Source: Bacteroidales bacterium UBA714 (GTDB lineage: Bacteria > Bacteroidota > Bacteroidia > Bacteroidales > UBA932). Taken from it: DNA of 9,818 nucleotides. Shown here piece by piece: positions 5,002-9,818 of the stretch. The stretch spans positions 1 to 9,818 of the forward strand of contig DBLW01000099.1 of the NCBI GenBank assembly GCA_002298075.1, read 5' to 3'. Positions within the stretch are counted from its first letter, which is position 1. Every line of letters starts with the position of its first letter. A program made the translations under genes and the position numbers. The notes beneath the pieces are model-generated. The model was not told where the DNA came from. It saw nothing but the letters and a program-made list of their open reading frames with translations, and did not search any database.

Positions 5002-7614
5002 ATGAGAAAATTGTTTATTACATTGTTCCTTGCCGCTTGTGCGGCTGTTTCGTATGCTCAGGACAAGATCCAGGTGCAGGTGCACCGGGTCGTTTCATCT
5101 GATGAGCAGTTCAATGTGACTTTCATAATAGAGGGGGGTGACAGGCCGTCCGGATTTACCTGGAACCATGGTGAGGACTTCATACTTGTTTGGGGGCCTC
5201 AGCAGGGGCGTTCCACGAGCATGCAGATAATAAATGGCAAGACGACGAAGTCTGTCCAGAGTACGTATTCTTATGTGCTGAAGCCTACCAAGGCCGGCAG
5301 ATTCGTCATACCTGGTGCTGTTGCCAAGGTCAAGGGCCGCGAAATAACTTCAGAGCCTGTCGAGGTTGAGGTGCTTGCTTCCATGTCTTCTTCTGATGGG
5401 AGCGGTCAGGACGGTCAGGACGGGCCGGACCAGACATCTTCAAGGAATGCGCAGGCAGGAATTGAAGATGATGACATAGTGCTGTCTGTGGACCTGGACC
5501 GCACCGATGTGGTGGTCGGGGAGCCTATCATAGCTACTATAAAATTGTACAGGAGAGTAGGTATAACAGGGCTTGAGGGGGCATCCTATCCTACATTCAA
5601 CGGATTCTGGAGTCAGCAGCTCGAGGCTCCCAAAGGAGGCATCGAGTTTGTCCGCGAGTCTTACGGAGGGAAACTCTATGATGCGGCCCAGCTCGGGAAA
5701 TATGTCCTCATCCCCCAGCAGAAAGGACAGCTCAGGATAGAGCCTGCAGAGATTGTCTGCCTTGTCAATGTGAGGGTATCCTCAGGAGGAGCCAGCATAT
5801 TCGACGGCTTCTTCGATGAATACAGGACTGTGCGCAAGAAAGTGACTTCAAGGCCGCTTGTTGTGAATGTGTCTTCGCTTCCGTCCGGTGCTCCGGCATC
5901 TTTTGCCGGAGGAGTAGGCGAATATGCCATTTCTGCTTCCCTCAGCAAGGATTCACTTAAGACTCATGAGGCGGCATCACTGATAGTGACCGTGTCGGGA
6001 AAGGGCAATGTGGCACTGCTGGAGATGCCTAAAGTGAAATTCCCGGCCGATATGGAAGTCTATGATACAAAGGTAACAGGCAATGTGTCCAAGAACGGTC
6101 TTTCCGGCAGCAAGAGATATGAGTATCCTTTCATTCCGAGAAGCCATGGGGAGTTTGTAATAGAGCCTATAAAATATTCGTACTATGATGTGCGTTCAAA
6201 GAAATATGTCACCCTGGAAACTGCACCGATAAGGATGGAAGTGGCCAAGGGCAACGATACAGGTTCTGCCGGCACGGCCATGCCTGTGGTGGCCCGCAAT
6301 GATGTGAAGAGCCTTGACAGCGACATCCGCTTCATAAGCACAAAAAATCCCGGCCTGAAGGCAAAAGGACGTTTTTTTGTTGGCTCTGCACTGTTTTGGG
6401 TTATTGTGGCGCTTGTGCTTGTTTTGGGAGCTGCAGTTTATGCTGTTATGCGCAAGGTGGCCGCAAGGCGTGCCGACATCGCCGGTACCAAGACAAGGAA
6501 AGCTACAAAGATGGCTTTGAAGCGTTTGCGAAAAGCCGATGAACTGCTGAAGCAGAACCTGCATTCCGCTTTCTATGAGGAATTGCATAAGGCGCTGCTC
6601 GGATTCATCTCCGACAAGCTTGCCGTTCCGGTTGCCGAACTGTCGCATGACAGGATTTGCTCGGAACTTTCGGGCCGAGGTGTCCCTGAGGATGCCGTTT
6701 CCTCTTTCATTGCCATGCTTGATGCCTGTGAATTTGCAAGATATGCCCCTGAGGCCAGGCATGAGGAGATGGCAGCCCATTTCAGTGAGGCGGCAGAAGT
6801 CATATCATCAATAGATTCCAATATGAAATCCGGCAAAAACATTTCACGGACCGCAGCCTTGGCACTTGTGCTTATGCTGGCTATTCCGTCTGTATCATTC
6901 GCCCAGGGCACTGCAATGGCGGATTCCCTGTGGAACGAGTCCAATAATGCTTATTCGCAGGGACAATGGGCCGAAGCGATTACTGGCTACAGGATGATTG
7001 AGGAAATGGGATTCAGCTCCGCTTCCCTGTACTGCAACATGGGCAATTCTTTCTTCAAGGACGGAGATGTGCCGATGGCGATATTGTACTATGAGAAGGC
7101 CCTGAAGCTCGACCCGTCATATTCGGACGCGAGGACAAACCTCGAGCTGATGAACAGCCGGATATATGACAGGATTGACCCTGTGCCGGAGTTTTTCCTT
7201 GGAGTCTGGATGAAGCGCCTGTGCTATGTTATGGATTCTGACTCATGGGCTGTCGCCTTTATAGTGCTTCTGTGCCTTTCTGTCGCGATGCTTCTTCTTT
7301 TCCTGCTTTCCGGTTCTGTCGCAGGCAGGCGTACCGGCTTTTTTACAGGGCTGGCCATGATTCTGCTTGCTGCATCTGCCCTCAGCTTCTCGATTTGGCA
7401 GAAGAATGACTGCATGAGGGCTGATGCGGCTATTGTGATGAAGCCGGTGGTCACCGTAAAGAGTTCGCCTTCTGCCGAAGCGTCCAAGGACCTGTTCATA
7501 TTGCATGAAGGCACGAAGGTGAAGATTCTTGATACGGTAGGCGAATGGAACAATGTGGCGCTTGCGGACGGAAGGCAGGGATGGCTTCCTTCCGGGAGTC
7601 TCGGTATAATTTGA
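5002..7614 (+). CDS. batD: BatD-BatE fusion protein
   Basis: One open frame of 870 residues covers what are normally two genes. BatD part: signal peptide MRKLFITLFLAACAAVSYA with cleavage before Q20, then the BatD ectodomain with conserved words G-P-Q-Q-G-R-S-T-S, Y-S-Y-V-L-K-P, P-A-S-F-A-G-G-V-G and E-V-Y-D-T-K-V. A membrane segment lies at about 462-483 and a cytoplasmic tail at about 485-604. BatE part: M608 starts a second signal-like segment (about 614-634, ending in S-V-S-F-A-Q). TPR-like repeats follow at about 643-715, then two membrane segments (about 751-770 and 778-798) and a bacterial SH3-like domain (about 810-868, with V-K-S-S-P-S, L-H-E-G-T-K-V and G-W-L-P). ATG 5002 is preferred over the adjacent ATG 4999 because AGGGAG (4991-4996) is then five bases away. 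The protein spans the membrane and would join the periplasmic TPR part to the rest of the Bat machine. Whether it stays fused or is cut is unknown. Confidence 0.9.
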   Translation: MRKLFITLFLAACAAVSYAQDKIQVQVHRVVSSDEQFNVTFIIEGGDRPSGFTWNHGEDFILVWGPQQGRSTSMQIINGKTTKSVQSTYSYVLKPTKAGRFVIPGAVAKVKGREITSEPVEVEVLASMSSSDGSGQDGQDGPDQTSSRNAQAGIEDDDIVLSVDLDRTDVVVGEPIIATIKLYRRVGITGLEGASYPTFNGFWSQQLEAPKGGIEFVRESYGGKLYDAAQLGKYVLIPQQKGQLRIEPAEIVCLVNVRVSSGGASIFDGFFDEYRTVRKKVTSRPLVVNVSSLPSGAPASFAGGVGEYAISASLSKDSLKTHEAASLIVTVSGKGNVALLEMPKVKFPADMEVYDTKVTGNVSKNGLSGSKRYEYPFIPRSHGEFVIEPIKYSYYDVRSKKYVTLETAPIRMEVAKGNDTGSAGTAMPVVARNDVKSLDSDIRFISTKNPGLKAKGRFFVGSALFWVIVALVLVLGAAVYAVMRKVAARRADIAGTKTRKATKMALKRLRKADELLKQNLHSAFYEELHKALLGFISDKLAVPVAELSHDRICSELSGRGVPEDAVSSFIAMLDACEFARYAPEARHEEMAAHFSEAAEVISSIDSNMKSGKNISRTAALALVLMLAIPSVSFAQGTAMADSLWNESNNAYSQGQWAEAITGYRMIEEMGFSSASLYCNMGNSFFKDGDVPMAILYYEKALKLDPSYSDARTNLELMNSRIYDRIDPVPEFFLGVWMKRLCYVMDSDSWAVAFIVLLCLSVAMLLLFLLSGSVAGRRTGFFTGLAMILLAASALSFSIWQKNDCMRADAAIVMKPVVTVKSSPSAEASKDLFILHEGTKVKILDTVGEWNNVALADGRQGWLPSGSLGII
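6823..7614 (+). other. batE: BatE module inside the BatD-BatE fusion, with internal signal peptide
   Basis: From the ATG at 6823 the sequence reads like a complete stand-alone BatE of 263 residues: basic N-terminus M-K-S-G-K-N, hydrophobic core, S-V-S-F-A-Q cleavage-like site ending at about base 6903, TPRs, two membrane segments and an SH3-like end. No stop codon separates it from BatD, and no SD sequence lies before 6823. It could be made by internal initiation, by cleavage, or stay as a domain of the fusion. Topology fits all three: the BatD tail is cytoplasmic, so the hydrophobic stretch can carry the chain back to the periplasm. Confidence 0.7.
7605..7613 (+). promoter_or_regulatory. Weak candidate Bacteroidetes -7 element before the GH2 gene
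   Basis: TATAATTTG resembles the Bacteroidetes -7 consensus TAnnTTTG but is off by one base in spacing, and it overlaps the stop codon of the preceding gene. I see no good TTG-type -33 element about 20 bases upstream. If used, it would give the GH2 gene its own transcript. Confidence 0.22.
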
Positions 7615-7619
7615 CAACA

Positions 7620-7643
7620 GGTTTAAACCATTAATTGATATCA
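7620..7643. promoter_or_regulatory. Pair of perfect palindromes in the spacer before the GH2 gene
   Basis: The 30-base spacer (7615-7644) is AT-rich compared with the genes. It contains GGTTTAAACC (7620-7629) and TGATATCA (7636-7643), both perfect palindromes; the second ends one base before the ATG. They are too short and too AT-rich to be a strong terminator. They could be an operator or chance. No T-run terminator is visible after batE, so read-through into the GH2 gene is possible. Confidence 0.3.
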
Positions 7644-7644
7644 C

Positions 7645-9818
7645 ATGAAAAAAAAATTGACTGCGGTCTTGTGCATCTCTGCACTTGTGCCTGCATTTCC
7701 GTCTTCCGGAAAAACTGTCCTGCCTGACTGGCAGAACCCTGGGATCGTGGAGAGAAACCGTGCTCCAATGACTGCGACTTTCGATACGGACGGAATGAAA
7801 TTGTCTCTTGACGGCATCTGGAAATTCAATTGGAACGAGACAATAGATGAACGTCCCCTTGATTTCTGGGCAGCCGGCTATGATGACTCGGCCTGGGGCA
7901 CAATGCCTGTGCCGGGGATGTGGGAATTGAACGGATACGGGGACCCTATATATGTCAATGTGGGATATGCGTGGCGCGGGCATTATCAGAACAATCCGCC
8001 GGTACCTGCATATGAGCATAATTATGTCGGCCAGTACAGGCGCACTTTCAATCTTGGCGATGGCTGGAGCGGGAATGACATTTTCCTTCACATAGGCTCT
8101 GCAACGTCCAATGTGCGTGTATGGGTCAACGGCAAGGAGGTCGGATATAGCGAGGACAGCAAGCTTGAGGCACGCTTTGACATTACGAAATATGTGCGTA
8201 GCGGCGAGAATCTCATTGCCCTTGAGATTTTCCGCTGGTGTGACGGCACTTATCTGGAAGACCAGGACTTCTGGCGCCTGTCCGGTATTGCGAGGGACGT
8301 ATATGTCTTCTCCCGTGCCAAAAAGAGGATTGATGACATACATGTCATAGGGTCTGCTGCCGGAGAGGCTGAGATTTCAGCTGAGGTGACAAAAGGAGTC
8401 ACTTCCGTAATGTTCTCCATTTTGGACCCTTATGGCAGGGAGGTCGCGTCGCAGAATGTGCCTGTAAAGGCATCCGTCAAATCGGACAGGGGACTTCCTG
8501 TAGTAAGCGCTTCTCTCCAGGTGCCTTCCGTGAAAACCTGGTCTGCTGAAACGCCGTGGCTATATACTCTTAAGGCGGTGTCTTATGCAAAGAATGATGT
8601 TACGGAGAACGCGTCTCTGGACTTCGGTTTCAGGGATGTGTGCGTGAGCGGCGGCCAGCTTCTTGTGAACGGCCAGCCGGTTCTGATAAAGGGTGCGGAC
8701 CGTCATGAACTCAATGCCTATAAGGGCTATGTGGTAAGTGAGGCTGACATGCTTCAGGACATAATGATAATGAAGCAGCTGAACATCAATGCAGTCAGGA
8801 CATGCCATTATCCTAATGACCCTCTGTGGTATTCGCTTTGTGACAGGTATGGCATTTATGTCGTTGACGAGGCCAACATTGAGTCTCACGGAATGGGATA
8901 TGGAAAGGAGACGCTTGCTGATGACCCGTCATTCGAGATAGCGCATCTTTCAAGGATAGGCAGGATGATAAAAAGGGATTTCAATCATCCGAGCGTCATA
9001 ACATGGAGCCTCGGAAATGAGGCCGGATATGGTTGTAATTTCAAGAAGGGATATGAAATGGCAAAGGCTATGGATTCTTCACGTCCGGTGCAGTATGAGC
9101 TTGCCAAGCATACGCAGTACAATGACATCATGTGCCCTATGTACTGGAATTATGACGATTGCGAGAAATATGCGGCATCTTCTCCGGAACGTCCTCTCAT
9201 CCAGTGTGAGTATGCTCATGCTATGGGCAATTCCATGGGAGGCTTCAAGGAGTATTGGGACCTTGTGAGGAAATATCCGTCATATCAGGGCGGCTTTATC
9301 TGGGATTTCGTTGACCAGGCTCTGAAATGGCCGTCTGACGAAGAGGGAACTGACCATGTTTTCGTATATGGCGGTGACTTCAATGACTATGACGCTTCTG
9401 ACAACTCATTTTGCTGCAATGGTGTGATTGCTGCTGACCGTACTCTGCACCCGCATGCATACGAGGTGGCATATCAGTATCGCTCTATTTTGACTTCCGC
9501 TTCTGAGTCAATGGCGCTTTCAGGCAGGGTGAATGTATATAACGAGAATTTCTTTATAGACCTGTCAAGATATATGATGCATTGGAACGTCGAGGTTGAC
9601 GGGGAATCTGTCCTTTCCGGCTGCGTTTCCATGCCGGACATTGCTCCTCAGGAGACCGCCGAGGTTGCGCTCGGATTCAATGAGGCTGACATAATGGATG
9701 TATGCTCGCTTGAGTCCCTCGCTGCCCATGATGTGTATCTGAATGTAAGATATGTGCTCAGAAGGGCTGACGGAATCCTTCCGGCAGGATCTGAGGTCGC
9801 CTATGACCAGATATGCCT
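7645..9818 (+). CDS. Secreted LacZ-type glycoside hydrolase family 2 (beta-galactosidase), 3' end outside window
   Basis: The frame is open from ATG 7645 to the window edge: 724 codons, about 300 short of a typical LacZ-type enzyme. The N-terminus (MKKK plus a hydrophobic stretch) looks like a signal peptide, placing the enzyme in the periplasm or at the surface. The sugar-binding domain (about 50-225) holds N105 and R-W-C-D-G-T-Y-L-E-D-Q-D-F-W with D200, matching LacZ N102 and D201. An Ig-like domain follows, then the TIM barrel from about 335: GADRHE (H354), C-H-Y-P-N (H388), DEANIESHGM (E413, H415), SLGNEAG (E459, acid/base, LacZ E461), QCEYAHAMGNS (E522, nucleophile, LacZ E537) and GGFIWDFVDQ (W553). 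All catalytic residues are present. Residue matches to LacZ are from memory of that enzyme. Beta-galactosidase is the likely activity, but the exact galactoside is not predictable. No SD sequence precedes the start; the upstream bases are AT-rich, as is common in this phylum. Confidence 0.92.
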   Translation, partial: MKKKLTAVLCISALVPAFPSSGKTVLPDWQNPGIVERNRAPMTATFDTDGMKLSLDGIWKFNWNETIDERPLDFWAAGYDDSAWGTMPVPGMWELNGYGDPIYVNVGYAWRGHYQNNPPVPAYEHNYVGQYRRTFNLGDGWSGNDIFLHIGSATSNVRVWVNGKEVGYSEDSKLEARFDITKYVRSGENLIALEIFRWCDGTYLEDQDFWRLSGIARDVYVFSRAKKRIDDIHVIGSAAGEAEISAEVTKGVTSVMFSILDPYGREVASQNVPVKASVKSDRGLPVVSASLQVPSVKTWSAETPWLYTLKAVSYAKNDVTENASLDFGFRDVCVSGGQLLVNGQPVLIKGADRHELNAYKGYVVSEADMLQDIMIMKQLNINAVRTCHYPNDPLWYSLCDRYGIYVVDEANIESHGMGYGKETLADDPSFEIAHLSRIGRMIKRDFNHPSVITWSLGNEAGYGCNFKKGYEMAKAMDSSRPVQYELAKHTQYNDIMCPMYWNYDDCEKYAASSPERPLIQCEYAHAMGNSMGGFKEYWDLVRKYPSYQGGFIWDFVDQALKWPSDEEGTDHVFVYGGDFNDYDASDNSFCCNGVIAADRTLHPHAYEVAYQYRSILTSASESMALSGRVNVYNENFFIDLSRYMMHWNVEVDGESVLSGCVSMPDIAPQETAEVALGFNEADIMDVCSLESLAAHDVYLNVRYVLRRADGILPAGSEVAYDQIC

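Noticed and set aside
4426..5085. Minus-strand open frame of 219 codons with L/I/V-rich stretches that look like membrane segments
   Set aside because: The hydrophobic runs are the complement of the GAC/AAT/CAG-rich repeat in batC, so they are an artefact of base composition.
7605..7644. Rho-independent terminator after the BatD-BatE gene
   Set aside because: The only dyads are short and AT-rich with no GC stem and no T-run, so terminator function cannot be supported.
7243..8343. Long minus-strand open frame of 366 codons across the batE end and GH2 start
   Set aside because: It lies opposite two well-supported genes, has no recognisable domain, and its composition (many H, R, P) is typical of a reverse-strand shadow.
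1..9818. Mobile element, CRISPR array, tRNA or defence system
   Set aside because: No transposase, integrase, regularly spaced direct repeats, cloverleaf-like segment or defence domain was seen; the genes are contiguous and fit a known operon.

Overview
The window looks like a chromosomal piece of a Bacteroidales-type (Bacteroidota) genome. The evidence is the gene set and order: a MoxR-type AAA+ ATPase, a DUF58 protein, then BatA, BatB, BatC, BatD and BatE, which is the classical 'Bacteroides aerotolerance' (Bat) locus. Secreted proteins show the -AQ signal-peptidase sites common in this phylum, and a secreted LacZ-type GH2 enzyme follows. Codon use is moderately GC-rich with frequent AGG (Arg) and ATA (Ile). 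The genus cannot be fixed from the sequence alone.

Layout: all genes lie on the + strand with almost no spacer. Bases 1-201 are the C-terminal end of a moxR gene. Bases 213-1106 encode a soluble DUF58 protein. Bases 1114-2211 encode a single-pass membrane protein of unnamed family whose cytoplasmic tail resembles that of BatD. Bases 2221-3210 (batA) and 3207-4208 (batB) encode paralogous membrane-anchored von Willebrand A (vWA) proteins with complete MIDAS metal sites. Bases 4213-4989 (batC) encode a TPR protein with a strongly hydrophilic D/N/Q/G/K tail. Bases 5002-7614 encode BatD fused in frame to BatE. After a 30-bp AT-rich spacer with two perfect palindromes, 7645-9818 holds the first ~724 codons of a secreted GH2 beta-galactosidase that runs off the window.

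Working model (family knowledge plus inference): MoxR ATPases act with vWA-domain partners as chaperone-like remodelling machines. Here the ATPase and DUF58 protein would be cytoplasmic. BatA and BatB would present vWA domains next to the membrane. BatC, the ectodomain of BatD and the TPR/SH3 parts of BatE would lie in the periplasm. The Bat locus was named for an aerotolerance phenotype in Bacteroides fragilis, but its molecular substrate is still poorly defined.

The most unusual feature is the single BatD-BatE reading frame, which keeps an apparently intact BatE signal peptide in the middle of the polypeptide. I see no RNA genes, CRISPR arrays, insertion sequences or phage genes. The region reads as conserved core chromosome rather than an accessory island.
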